From positions 137,899 to 201,898 of the forward strand of contig DCEF01000020.1 of assembly GCA_002316805.1 (NCBI GenBank): 64,000 nucleotides of DNA, in the 5' to 3' direction. Origin of the DNA: Ruminococcaceae bacterium UBA1036 (lineage in GTDB: Bacteria; Bacillota; Clostridia; Oscillospirales; Acutalibacteraceae). This document shows, one piece after another, positions 45,061 to 53,530 of the stretch. Position 1 is the stretch's first letter, and the number at the start of each line of letters is the position of its first letter. The notes beneath the pieces were generated by a model. The model was not told the origin of the DNA. It did no database searches and saw nothing but the letters and a program-made list of their open reading frames with translations. The position numbers and the translations under genes are program-made.

Positions 45061-46281
45061 TTAAACGGCTATATCTAAAATTGTAAAAACAGCAGCGACC
45101 ATTATAATTCCTGTGCAGAACCAAGAACGGATTTTCTGTCCTTTTGTGCTGGCATATTCCCCCATGACCTTTCGGCTTGAAGTCAGCAGCATGAGAAAAA
45201 CGACTATAGGCGCCATCAAAACTGCACTCACGGCCTGCACGAAAACGGCGACGGCATTAACGCGCAGCTCCGGCACAAGTGCCGCCCCCGCCGCAAGCAT
45301 GACACTCGCAGCATATATACCGTAAAAACCCGGTGCTTCTTTGAACGTATCGTCCATGCTCCCCGACCATCCGAGGGATTCGGCAACGCTCCATGATGAA
45401 GACATCGAAACAGTAACAGCGGCGAGAAGGCCGGAGCCGAACATGCCGAGCGCAAGCAGCACACCGGCAAACGGCCCGTACCCCTGCGCGAGCGCAGCCA
45501 TTATCTGCGGAACACCCGCATTTTCCACATCAGGCACCATGCCGTAAACCGAAGAACCGATAAATATAAGAGCCGACGCTACAAACACCTGGCATATACA
45601 CCCTGTAAGCGTATCAACACGGCCGCCTTTTATATGTTTTTCCTTGCTGCCTTTCTCGGAATATGCCCCGTTCTGGTAAAAAATCATCCACGGCGCAATG
45701 GCGTTTCCGGCCATAGACGCGGCATACCAGCTAAACCTTGTGCCCGTGCTCAGCGCCATACTCTGCTGCACACCCACTGCCGGATGGACACAAAAAGCAA
45801 AAACCACAAATAGCATATTAAAAAGTCCGATTGTCAGGCCAAAGCGTTCTTTTGCCCGGTACCCGCTCAGGAACGCGACCGAAAGCGCAAGGCAAACACT
45901 CAGCGCCACGGCCGCTCCAGCCGGAATTCCAATCAGCTCAAGGCCTGCCGACATACCCACAAATTCAGTGAGGAGCGTAAGCAGGTTTTCCATAAACAGG
46001 GCGGCAACCTGGCATGCCATCCACCCTTTGCCGTACTGTTCGCGCAGAAGGCATGTGTATCCCTTTTCCGAAGCCACACCGAGCCGCATGGCCATTTCTT
46101 GAACCGTATAAGTCACAACTGTGAGAAGCAGGGCAAGAGGGATAAATACCGCCCAGCCGAATTTTGCGCCTGTCACAGTGTATGAAATAAGCCCGCCTGC
46201 GTCGTTGTCTGCCATAGCGGCAAGCACGCCTGGGCCAAGGCATAATAAAAAAGGCAGCGGCCGCCGCTTTTTTCCGCGCAT
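45061..46281 (-). CDS. Divergent Nramp-family metal transporter
   Basis: The 406-aa membrane protein has about 11 helices and the Nramp fold signature at the N terminus (LGPGVLAAMADNDAGGLISY, about 15-34). Two key metal-site motifs differ from MntH: the TM1 DPGN is replaced by DNDAG, and the TM6 motif ending in Met-Pro is AGNAIAPW (about 190-197), with Ala in place of the Met that ligates transition metals. NRAMP-related magnesium transporters (NRMT) also lose that Met, so a substrate other than Mn or Fe, possibly Mg, is plausible. GGGGGTG precedes the ATG. It lies 63 nt after cysS and under the cysteine T-box. Confidence 0.8.
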   Translation of the reverse strand: MRGKKRRPLPFLLCLGPGVLAAMADNDAGGLISYTVTGAKFGWAVFIPLALLLTVVTYTVQEMAMRLGVASEKGYTCLLREQYGKGWMACQVAALFMENLLTLLTEFVGMSAGLELIGIPAGAAVALSVCLALSVAFLSGYRAKERFGLTIGLFNMLFVVFAFCVHPAVGVQQSMALSTGTRFSWYAASMAGNAIAPWMIFYQNGAYSEKGSKEKHIKGGRVDTLTGCICQVFVASALIFIGSSVYGMVPDVENAGVPQIMAALAQGYGPFAGVLLALGMFGSGLLAAVTVSMSSSWSVAESLGWSGSMDDTFKEAPGFYGIYAASVMLAAGAALVPELRVNAVAVFVQAVSAVLMAPIVVFLMLLTSSRKVMGEYASTKGQKIRSWFCTGIIMVAAVFTILDIAV

Positions 46282-46320
46282 GAAAACACCCCCAAAGCAG
46301 GTTATGCCCGGAGGTATTTT
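46282..46320 (-). terminator. Hairpin at the cysS/Nramp junction, overlapping the Nramp ribosome-binding site
   Basis: On the minus strand ACCTCC (46310-46315) pairs with GGGGGT (46288-46293) with one G-T pair, followed by GTTTTC and the Nramp ATG. The GGGGGT arm is the Nramp Shine-Dalgarno site. The hairpin could act as a weak terminator after cysS or as a translation block. Confidence 0.4.
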
Positions 46321-46344
46321 TCTGTTACGGAGATTTCGTTGGCA

Positions 46345-47754
46345 CTATTTAACTATTTTCCATTTTACGCCCTGCGGTGTGTCTTCAAGCACAACATGGC
46401 GTGCTTTCAACTCATCGCGTATGCGGTCAGCTTCCGCCCAGTTTTTTTCATTGCGCGCCTTCGTGCGCTCCTCTATAAGCTTTTCTATTTCCGCATCCGG
46501 CGAATGGCTATCCTTTTTGGCATACAGCAGGCCAAGCACATCTGCAAGCTGCATGAAAAGGCCAAGCGCAAAACTGCACATCTCTTTTGAAGGCGCTGAT
46601 GCGGCGTTCAAATTTGTGTTGATGTCTTTCGCAAAGTCAAAAAGCACCGAAAGTGCATCGGCTGTGTTCAGATCATCGTCCATAAACCCTATGAATTTAT
46701 TTTTGTATTCCTCCATGCGTGCGCGTATTTCGGCTTCCCCTTCTTTTTCACCTGAAGGTGCACGCTCCATTAGGAACTGCAGGTTGTCACGACAATTGTA
46801 AAGGCGGTCAAGAGACGCGCGGCACTGCTCGATAACGCCCACGCTGTAGTTAATGGGCGTACGGTAATGCGACGACACCATGAGGTAGCGTATAGGCTCA
46901 TATCCGTACTTCTCTGCCACATCGCGCACTGTGAAGAAATTGCCGAGCGATTTTGACATTTTGCGGTTGTCTACGTTTATATAGCCGTTATGCATCCAGT
47001 AATGCGCAAACGGCACACCGTTGCAGCACTCGCTCTGGGCAATCTCGTTCTCATGGTGAGGGAAAATCAGGTCCTGCCCGCCGCAGTGTATGTCTATGGT
47101 TTTGCCGAGATAGCGGCGCGCCATGGCCGAGCACTCAATATGCCAGCCCGGGCGGCCCTTTCCCCATGGTGAATCCCAGCTTGGCTCGCCTGGCTTCGAC
47201 GCTTTCCACAGTGCAAAGTCGAGGGGGTCTTCTTTCTGCTCCCCTACAGCTATGCGTGCGCCGGATTTAAGGTCATCTATTGGCTGGTGCGAAAGCTTCC
47301 CATATTCCCTGTCTTTCAGCGTGCGGAAATACACATCGCCGTTAGATGCCCCATACGCATAGCTTTTTTTTACAAGCGTCGATATAATGTCGAGCATTTC
47401 GTCTATATTTTCCGTCGCCCGCGGGTGCACTGTCGCAGGCCGCACATTTAGGCCTTCGGCATCTTTGTTGTACTCGTTTATATAGCGGTTTGAGACGGCC
47501 AGATAATCCGAATGTTCTTCGTTTGCGCGGCGGATTATCTTGTCGTCTATATCTGTGAAATTCTGCACAAACCTGACTTTCATGCCGCGAAACTCAAGGT
47601 AGCGGCGTAGCACGTCAAACACGCACATAGGCCGCGCATTGCCTATGTGGATATAATTATATACCGTCGGCCCGCAGGAATAAATCAGCGCCTGCCCCGG
47701 CACTATTGGGACAAATTCTTCCTTTTTCCGCGTGAGTGTATTGTAGATTTTCAA
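46345..47754 (-). CDS. cysS: Cysteinyl-tRNA synthetase
   Basis: The 469-aa class I synthetase charges tRNA-Cys. It has the HIGH-like HIGNARP (near 31-37, after the zinc ligand in SCGPTVYN), NRKMSKSLGNFF (near 258-269, KMSKS loop), the zinc-binding motif WHIECSAMARRYLG (near 199-212), and HHENEIAQSE. A TTG start at 47754 is chosen because GGCAGGAGGAA precedes it by 6 nt and the encoded N terminus LKIYNTLTRKKEEF matches the family; the ATG 30 nt earlier has no site. It lies 53 nt after cysE. Confidence 0.95.
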   Translation of the reverse strand: MKIYNTLTRKKEEFVPIVPGQALIYSCGPTVYNYIHIGNARPMCVFDVLRRYLEFRGMKVRFVQNFTDIDDKIIRRANEEHSDYLAVSNRYINEYNKDAEGLNVRPATVHPRATENIDEMLDIISTLVKKSYAYGASNGDVYFRTLKDREYGKLSHQPIDDLKSGARIAVGEQKEDPLDFALWKASKPGEPSWDSPWGKGRPGWHIECSAMARRYLGKTIDIHCGGQDLIFPHHENEIAQSECCNGVPFAHYWMHNGYINVDNRKMSKSLGNFFTVRDVAEKYGYEPIRYLMVSSHYRTPINYSVGVIEQCRASLDRLYNCRDNLQFLMERAPSGEKEGEAEIRARMEEYKNKFIGFMDDDLNTADALSVLFDFAKDINTNLNAASAPSKEMCSFALGLFMQLADVLGLLYAKKDSHSPDAEIEKLIEERTKARNEKNWAEADRIRDELKARHVVLEDTPQGVKWKIVK

Positions 47755-47807
47755 CTTTGCTTCCTCCTGCCCTTTCCAAAACATATTTCAATGCCTTACC
47801 TTTACTC

Positions 47808-48491
47808 TCATTTTTTTGTGCAGTTTCGGCTCCTTCTCTTTGCATCATCCGCTTTGCCGCTTTCCTGCAAAGCTTTGGCCTGTTTCTGCAGGCATGAGAT
47901 CTGGTAGTCCATACGGCAGAGCGTCTGTGAAACAGGGTCGCCGATATGGATCTGGTCGAGATCCTTAGGCCTCACACCGTTAAGGCGGACTATCCTTGCC
48001 GGCACACCAACAGCCGTCGCATTTGCCGGAACTTCATTGAGCACCACGGCGCCTGCCGCAATGCGCGCATTGTCGCCTACATGGAACGGCCCGAGTATCT
48101 TTGCCCCTGCACCCACAAGCACGTTGTTGCCAAGTGTCGGGTGGCGCTTGCCGTGGTCTTTTCCTGTGCCGCCGAGCGTCACTCCCTGGTAAAGCGTGCA
48201 GTTATCGCCGATTTCCGCCGTCTCACCTATCACGACGCCCATACCGTGGTCAATGAAAAGCCCTTTGCCTATTTTTGCTCCCGGGTGTATCTCTATTCCT
48301 GTTTTATGGCGCGCGCGCTGTGAAATATACCTTGCGATGAACTTATGGTTATGCCCGTAAAACCAGTGCGCCCTGCGGTAATAACGCACCGCCTTAAAGC
48401 CTGAATAGAGGAAAAACACTTCCCACCTCGAGCGGGCTGCCGGGTCGCGATCCATAATCGAGTCAAGCTCAGCTTTCAGTTTGTCAAACAT
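47808..48491 (-). CDS. cysE: Serine O-acetyltransferase
   Basis: The 227-aa enzyme acetylates serine with acetyl-CoA, the committed step of cysteine biosynthesis. Left-handed beta-helix hexapeptide repeats are visible: EIHPGAKIGKGLFIDHGMGVVIGE (near 68-91), the catalytic His in IDHG, and TLYQGVTLGGTG, PTLGNNVLVGAGAKILG and GDNARIAAGAVV. I start at the ATG at 48491, where AAGGAGG precedes it by 11 nt; a longer ATG (48542) falls inside the T-box terminator. First gene of the cysteine T-box operon. The C-terminal tail is longer and more basic than in typical short CysE. Confidence 0.95.
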   Translation of the reverse strand: MFDKLKAELDSIMDRDPAARSRWEVFFLYSGFKAVRYYRRAHWFYGHNHKFIARYISQRARHKTGIEIHPGAKIGKGLFIDHGMGVVIGETAEIGDNCTLYQGVTLGGTGKDHGKRHPTLGNNVLVGAGAKILGPFHVGDNARIAAGAVVLNEVPANATAVGVPARIVRLNGVRPKDLDQIHIGDPVSQTLCRMDYQISCLQKQAKALQESGKADDAKRRSRNCTKK

Positions 48492-48520
48492 ACAAAAAAG
48501 TGCCTCCTTAGTAAAGCCTG

Positions 48521-48815
48521 CAAAAAAAGCCCCCGCCCTCATTTCGAGGACGGAGGCGAATAAAAAATCCGCGGTTCCACTCCGCTTTTCTTTCTCACTG
48601 CGGCCTGTAACGTAGCCTGACGTGCAGGGATACTTAAATTTCCCCCTGCCTGCTTACGGATGCATTTTCGCTGCCGCCTGGCAAAAAGCGCTTTCAGCCC
48701 AGTTGGCGCTTTATCTCTTTTGCCTCTGCAGCAGTTACTCTTTCCGCTCAATGCATTTTACTCTGCAACACATTATATGTCAGTTGCAAAGCAGCCGTTA
48801 CTCACATAACTCTAC
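48521..48815 (-). promoter_or_regulatory. T-box leader, cysteine specifier, upstream of cysE
   Basis: Read on the minus strand, the T-box GGAGTGGAACCGCGG lies at 48569-48583 and a terminator stem at 48529-48557 (12 bp, two G-T pairs, tail TTTTTTTG). CGGAG in the T-box can pair with CTCCG in the terminator to form the antiterminator. In Stem I, CGGA (48743-48746) pairs with TCCG (48657-48660), and the triplet before the conserved purine is TGC (48662-48664), a Cys codon. It matches the downstream genes cysE and cysS, so it senses uncharged tRNA-Cys. Confidence 0.93.
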
Positions 48816-48821
48816 TAAAAT

Positions 48822-48850
48822 AGTATAGTACATAAAAGTCACTATGTAAA
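48822..48850 (-). promoter_or_regulatory. Promoter of the cysteine T-box operon
   Basis: On the minus strand TTTACA (48845-48850) and TATACT (48822-48827) are 17 nt apart. A TATAAT farther downstream (about 48773) lacks a -35 and would cut into Stem I. Confidence 0.7.
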
Positions 48851-48859
48851 TAGCCAGTT

Positions 48860-49432
48860 TTACTTTGCCGCGTTGATAAAGTGAATATTTTCTTTAAGGT
48901 AAATGCCTCCGGAAATAACTGTAAGGGCCGTAGCAATCCAGAGAAGCACATTCCCTACGGAAGTTATCAGTGCCGTTCCTCCAGTAAACATAAAAATCTG
49001 ACTCAGGTTTTTGAAAAACAGGATAAAAATTATTGTAATCATCTGGCTCATTGTTTTTGCCTTGCCCCACTTGTTCGCGGCAATAACCGTGCCCCCACTT
49101 TCGAGTGCAAGCAGGCGTATTGAAGTCACCATGAGCTCACGCCCAATGATAATAAGCACACACCAAACATCCGCAAGGCCAAGATGCAGAAAGCAGACAA
49201 GAGCAGAAATCACAAGCATTTTATCTGCCAGCGGGTCGAGAAATTTACCAAAATTCGTGATTAGATTCCTGCTGCGCGCTATCTTGCCGTCCCAACTGTC
49301 CGTGAGAGCCGCAACGGCGAAAACAAGAAAAGCCCACACAAAATTATATGGTATCTGCGGATACAGAACAAATACCACAAACACTGGAATCAAAAAGACA
49401 CGAAAAAGAGTCAGCTTATTCGGCAGATTCAT
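48860..49432 (-). CDS. pgsA: CDP-diacylglycerol-glycerol-3-phosphate phosphatidyltransferase
   Basis: The 190-aa integral membrane enzyme makes phosphatidylglycerol phosphate, the precursor of anionic phospholipids. The CDP-alcohol phosphotransferase motif is intact at about 45-70: DSWDGKIAR followed by G, D and D in NFGKFLDPLADK. LPNKLTLFRVFLIPVFVVF is the typical first helix. GGGGGC is upstream of the ATG, 11 nt after rimO. Position next to rimO is common in Firmicutes. No terminator is seen before the cysteine T-box promoter directly downstream. Confidence 0.94.
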   Translation of the reverse strand: MNLPNKLTLFRVFLIPVFVVFVLYPQIPYNFVWAFLVFAVAALTDSWDGKIARSRNLITNFGKFLDPLADKMLVISALVCFLHLGLADVWCVLIIIGRELMVTSIRLLALESGGTVIAANKWGKAKTMSQMITIIFILFFKNLSQIFMFTGGTALITSVGNVLLWIATALTVISGGIYLKENIHFINAAK

Positions 49433-49443
49433 TCCGTCGCCCC

Positions 49444-50775
49444 CTATCCGACGGTCTCGCCCGTCAAGTCACCGTCAACACAGCCGGTTATTTTTACTGT
49501 TTCAAATTGCCCTGGCACAGGATTTTTGCCGGAAGAGTGAAAATATATTTTTCCATCAACATCAGGGGAGTCCATGTAAGAGCGCCCAAACCAGCATCCC
49601 GCATAGCGGTCAAACCCTTCCGTCAGGACGCGCAGCTTTCTTCCGGCCATCTTCTCGCCGTTCTCCTGCATGATATTCATCTGGATTTCCATGACGAACT
49701 CCGCGCGGCGCTGCTTTTCCTCTTTATCTATCTGGTCTGGCAGCTCCGCTGCCGCCGTGCCTTCCTCCTGTGAATATGCAAAACACCCGAGGCGCTCAAA
49801 GCGTATTTCGCGCACAAAAGAGCAAAGCTCATCAAACTGCCCTTCCGTCTCCCCCGGATATCCTGCTATCAGCGTCGTGCGCAGCACAAGGCCCGGCACC
49901 ATGCTGCGCATTTTCATAATCAGGCCTGTAAGCTGCTCACGGCTGCCGCCGCGCCGCATTGAGCGTAGGATCCCACTGTTGCAGTGCTGAAGCGGCAAAT
50001 CTATATAAGGGACGACTTTTTCTTCCTGCGCAATCGTGCGCAGCAGCTCATCCGTCATCCCGTCTGGGTAACCGTATAAAATTCTTATCCACTCTATGCC
50101 GTCTATGCGGCACAAACGGTGCAGAAGCTCCGGCAGCATGAGCCTGCCGTAAAGGTCAATGCCGTACTTTGAAGTGTCCTGTGCTATGATTACAAGCTCT
50201 TTTGCACCGTTTTCCGCAAGGGTGCGCGCTTCACGCTCAATGCTCTCCATTGGGCGTGAGCGGTATTTCCCGCGTATAAACGGGATAGCGCAGTAAGCGC
50301 AGCGGTTGTCGCACCCTTCCGCAATTTTGAGGTAAGCCGACCAACTCGGCGTCAGGAGCATGCGCCCGCCGCACATGGGAAGGCGTGTCTTTTCAGGGAA
50401 AGACTGAAGCTTTTTCCCTTCAATGACTTTCTGCACAACAGAAACAATGTCACCGTCGGCGCCTATGCCAACAACGGCGTCGGCCTCGGGGATTTCCTTT
50501 TGTACCTGTTCGCGGTAGCGTTCCGCAAGGCAGCCCGTAACGATAATAGCGTTTATACGCCCCTCTGACTTAAGGCGTGCAAGTTCCAGTATTTCATCTA
50601 TTGATTCCTGTTTAGCAGCATTTATAAACCCACATGTATTCACAATGGCAACATCCGCAAGCGCGGCGTCGTCTTTTATTATATATCCGGCCTCTTTCAG
50701 GGCGGCAAGCATTATTTCGCCATCTACCTGATTTTTTGCACAGCCGAGATTGACAAGTCCTACAGAATGTGCCAT
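49444..50775 (-). CDS. rimO: Ribosomal protein S12 methylthiotransferase RimO
   Basis: The 443-aa radical-SAM enzyme adds a methylthio group to Asp in ribosomal protein S12. The N-terminal UPF0004 domain has VGLVNLGCAKNQVDGEIML (about 5-23), with further cluster cysteines in NTCGF and VTGCLAERY; the radical-SAM cluster is CDNRCAYCAIPFIRGKYRSR (about 155-174). A TRAM domain (about 375-440) ends the protein. LGCAKN and the S12-type active-site residues place it as RimO and not MiaB. The ATG directly follows the recX stop with no gap. Confidence 0.94.
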   Translation of the reverse strand: MAHSVGLVNLGCAKNQVDGEIMLAALKEAGYIIKDDAALADVAIVNTCGFINAAKQESIDEILELARLKSEGRINAIIVTGCLAERYREQVQKEIPEADAVVGIGADGDIVSVVQKVIEGKKLQSFPEKTRLPMCGGRMLLTPSWSAYLKIAEGCDNRCAYCAIPFIRGKYRSRPMESIEREARTLAENGAKELVIIAQDTSKYGIDLYGRLMLPELLHRLCRIDGIEWIRILYGYPDGMTDELLRTIAQEEKVVPYIDLPLQHCNSGILRSMRRGGSREQLTGLIMKMRSMVPGLVLRTTLIAGYPGETEGQFDELCSFVREIRFERLGCFAYSQEEGTAAAELPDQIDKEEKQRRAEFVMEIQMNIMQENGEKMAGRKLRVLTEGFDRYAGCWFGRSYMDSPDVDGKIYFHSSGKNPVPGQFETVKITGCVDGDLTGETVG

Positions 50776-51390
50776 TTATTCATCCTCATCTGCTGTAAAT
50801 TTGCGCAGTGCGCTCCTGATTTCATTCCACGGGTAACCGAGGCGCTGCAGCGCGGCGGCCGTCCTGCGCCGTCCCTTTTCGTCGCCGAGGCAGCGCTGGT
50901 ATTTTTTCGCTATCACTTCGCGTATGGCTTCGCCGGCGTCAGGTTCTTCTTCCCGGGCAATTTTTTCTGCAAGCTCACGGCCTATCCCGCGGCGCATAAG
51001 TTCCATGCGCACGCGCGAAAATGCAAAGTGCTTCCGGCCATAAAGCCCTTTTGCGAAAGAGCGGGCATACTCAGCATCATTTATAAATCCGAGCTCTTTC
51101 ATCTTATGGGCGGCTTCTTCGGCAGTTTCGCGGGAAAACGTACGGCTCAATTTCTGGGCAAGCTCCCTTTCGGAATGTGCCCGGAAGCTCAGGAGGTACA
51201 TTGCCTTCTGCTCTGCCCTGCTGGCATCGCTCGCACGTATCAACTCATGCAGCATATCATCAGTCACGTCGTCGCCCGGCTTCAGGCCGGACTTGAGGTA
51301 TGTTTCCCTGTCGATATCCACAGCCTTCTCACCGTCAATAAAGAGCGCCACAAGGCTCTTCCTGCGCGGCTCTACAGCCGAAAGCATCAT
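50776..51390 (-). CDS. recX: RecA regulator RecX
   Basis: The 204-aa protein modulates RecA filament activity. It consists of helical RecX repeats: [16 protein letters not shown] and [17 protein letters not shown], then [13 protein letters not shown] and [17 protein letters not shown]. The N-terminal 60 residues are less conserved. It overlaps recA by 4 nt (ATGA), the usual gene order in Firmicutes, and its stop directly precedes rimO. Cotranscription with recA is likely, and coupling of translation keeps RecX at a low ratio to RecA. Confidence 0.9.
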   Translation of the reverse strand: MMLSAVEPRRKSLVALFIDGEKAVDIDRETYLKSGLKPGDDVTDDMLHELIRASDASRAEQKAMYLLSFRAHSERELAQKLSRTFSRETAEEAAHKMKELGFINDAEYARSFAKGLYGRKHFAFSRVRMELMRRGIGRELAEKIAREEEPDAGEAIREVIAKKYQRCLGDEKGRRRTAAALQRLGYPWNEIRSALRKFTADEDE

Positions 51391-52598
51391 TTGTCGTCCG
51401 CCTCAATATCTATATCCGCTCCATAGCGGCTGCTGTCTTCTCCTTTTTCCTGGCCTGCCTGCACAGCATTTCCGTCCGTTTCCACAGGCTTTACGCCATC
51501 GCTTTCAGCCTGCCCGCTGGCTGAAGGCGATGTATTATTAGAAGATGCTTTAGAAGGTGAAAACAGCTTACTGGAATCCGCGCGTATTTTTCCCTCGATC
51601 TCTTTGGCCATCTCCGGATGCGCATCAAGGAAAACCTTCGCATTCTCGCGCCCCTGGCCGAGGCGTGTTTCACCATATGAATACCACGAGCCGCTTTTCT
51701 GGACCACGTCAAGCTCAACGCCGAGGTCAAGCACTTCGCCGGTATGCGATATCCCATGGCCGTATATCATATCAAATTCCGCCGTACGGAAAGGCGGCGC
51801 AATCTTGTTTTTTACCACACGCACCTTTGTGCGCGAGCCTATCTGCTCCCCGCCCGTCTTTATCGGGTCTCCGCGGCGCACGTCTATGCGCACAGAAGCA
51901 TAAAACTTAAGTGCCCGCCCGCCTGTTGTAACCTCCGGGCTGCCGTAACTTATGCCTATTTTTTCACGCAACTGGTTGATGAAAATCGCAATACAGTTTG
52001 ATTTTGAGATAGCCCCCGCAAGCTTACGCAGTGCCTGCGACATGAGCCTTGCCTGAAGGCCCACCACATTGTCGCCCATCTCGCCCTCGATTTCGGCACG
52101 CGGGACGAGTGCCGCGACAGAGTCTATTACAATGACGTCTATCGCTCCGGAACGCACAAGCGCTTCCGTGATTTCAAGGGCCTGCTCGCCTGTGTCCGGC
52201 TGTGAAACGAGGAGAGAATCCACGTCTACGCCAAGCGCTGCGGCATAAGTAGGGTCGAGGGCATGCTCCACATCTATAAACGCGGCTGTGCCTCCGTTTT
52301 TCTGGCCTTCAGCTATGGAGTGCAGCGCAAGGGTCGTTTTGCCTGAACTTTCAGGGCCGTAAATTTCAACTATGCGTCCGCGCGGAAGGCCGCCAATGCC
52401 AAGCGCAAGGTCAAGCCCGAGCGAACCTGTTGAGATTGCTTCAACATGCATAGCCTGGTTCTGCCCAAGGCGCATCACAGCGCCTTTTCCGAACTGCTTT
52501 TCTATATTGGCAAGAGCCGTTTCAAGCGCAACCTTTTTATCACCGCTCGTGTTGACCGTTTTGGTTAGCTTTCTGGTTGCTGTACCTTTTTCTGACAT
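51387..52598 (-). CDS. recA: Recombinase RecA
   Basis: The 403-aa ATP-dependent recombinase drives homologous strand exchange and triggers the SOS response. Walker [10 protein letters not shown] spans 81-89; [32 protein letters not shown] and the loop L2 region [20 protein letters not shown] are intact. The C-terminal tail (about 345-403) is extended and Ser/Asn/Asp-rich. I start at 52598, where GGGAGGA lies 5-6 nt upstream; an in-frame ATG 18 nt earlier lies in front of that site. No LexA-type GAAC-N4-GTTC box is visible upstream, so SOS control here is uncertain. Confidence 0.97.
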   Translation of the reverse strand: MSEKGTATRKLTKTVNTSGDKKVALETALANIEKQFGKGAVMRLGQNQAMHVEAISTGSLGLDLALGIGGLPRGRIVEIYGPESSGKTTLALHSIAEGQKNGGTAAFIDVEHALDPTYAAALGVDVDSLLVSQPDTGEQALEITEALVRSGAIDVIVIDSVAALVPRAEIEGEMGDNVVGLQARLMSQALRKLAGAISKSNCIAIFINQLREKIGISYGSPEVTTGGRALKFYASVRIDVRRGDPIKTGGEQIGSRTKVRVVKNKIAPPFRTAEFDMIYGHGISHTGEVLDLGVELDVVQKSGSWYSYGETRLGQGRENAKVFLDAHPEMAKEIEGKIRADSSKLFSPSKASSNNTSPSASGQAESDGVKPVETDGNAVQAGQEKGEDSSRYGADIDIEADDK

Positions 52599-52636
52599 AT
52601 CCGTTCCTCCCATCACGCCGTAAAAGAGACATAATT

Positions 52637-52665
52637 ATTATAATTTATTTTTATCTGAAAAGCAA
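52637..52665 (-). promoter_or_regulatory. SigA promoter of recA
   Basis: On the minus strand TTGCTT (52660-52665) and TATAAT (52637-52642) are 17 nt apart, about 40 nt before the recA start. Confidence 0.75.
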
Positions 52666-52678
52666 ATGGCATATACCG

Positions 52679-53530
52679 TCATGTATACCTGCGTATTCCG
52701 CACACAACGCGTTCAAAGCCATTGAAATCACGTATAATGCGGACATTTTCCATAAAATGATAAAATATTTTTTTTACGCCTTCGGCCTGTCCTTCGCCGA
52801 TTTCTACCGCTGCTGCGCCGCCGGGCTTTATGTGCGGCAGCCAAAGCCCTGCAATAGCGCGGTAAAACGCCAGGCCGTCTTCACCGCCGTCAAGTGCCTG
52901 CTTCGGCTCCCTCTGCACCTCGCGCTGAAGCGATGCAATCTCCCCGCTGCGCACATACGGCGGGTTCGCAACTACTGCGTCAAGTGCCGGGAACCTGCGC
53001 GCTTCTTCTACACTGAAAATATCAGCATGCACCGGCCGCACCGCACGGAAACCCGTTTTTTCGATATTCCGGCGAAGGTATGAAAGTGCTTCGCCATACT
53101 TTTCCACCGCCGCTATCCGCGCACCGGGCAAAAGTGAGGCAAGGCCTATGGCAACTGCCCCAGAGCCAGAACACAAGTCCACGATCACAGGTTTTTCCAC
53201 GTTTTTAATCATCTGCGCCGCTGTTCGCACAAGGAGTTCTGTCTCTTCGCGCGGAATAAGCACGCCTTCCCCGACTTCCAGCGTAAAATCGAGGAACGGC
53301 CATTCACCTATTATATACTGTAGAGGCCTTCCGCCGGCCCTCTCACGTGCAATGGCAAGAAAGCGCTTTGTTTTCTGCATTTCAGCTTCGTTTTCGGACT
53401 GAATTATTCGCTCTTGAAGGCTGAGGCCAAAAACTTTCTTAAAAAGGCAGCCGGCATCAAAAGCCGGCGAATCCACGCCGGCATCCTCAAGAATTTTTCT
53501 GCCTGCGCGGTATGCCTGACCAATGTTCAT
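52679..53530 (-). CDS. prmC: Release factor glutamine methyltransferase PrmC
   Basis: The 283-aa enzyme methylates the Gln of the GGQ motif in peptide release factors, supporting termination. An N-terminal helical domain (about 1-80) precedes the catalytic part. LIPREETELLV (near 91-101), VDLCSGSGAVAIGLA (near 116-130) and VVANPPYVRSGE (near 184-195) are the defining motifs, with NPPY binding the substrate Gln. It overlaps the DUF1385 gene by 4 nt (ATGA). In Clostridia the pair often also lies next to rpmE and prfA, which are not seen here. Confidence 0.93.
   Translation of the reverse strand: MNIGQAYRAGRKILEDAGVDSPAFDAGCLFKKVFGLSLQERIIQSENEAEMQKTKRFLAIARERAGGRPLQYIIGEWPFLDFTLEVGEGVLIPREETELLVRTAAQMIKNVEKPVIVDLCSGSGAVAIGLASLLPGARIAAVEKYGEALSYLRRNIEKTGFRAVRPVHADIFSVEEARRFPALDAVVANPPYVRSGEIASLQREVQREPKQALDGGEDGLAFYRAIAGLWLPHIKPGGAAAVEIGEGQAEGVKKIFYHFMENVRIIRDFNGFERVVCGIRRYT

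Noticed and set aside
52599..52678. SOS (LexA) box upstream of recA
   Set aside because: I searched for a GAAC-N4-GTTC pattern and found none; only a SigA promoter is clear.
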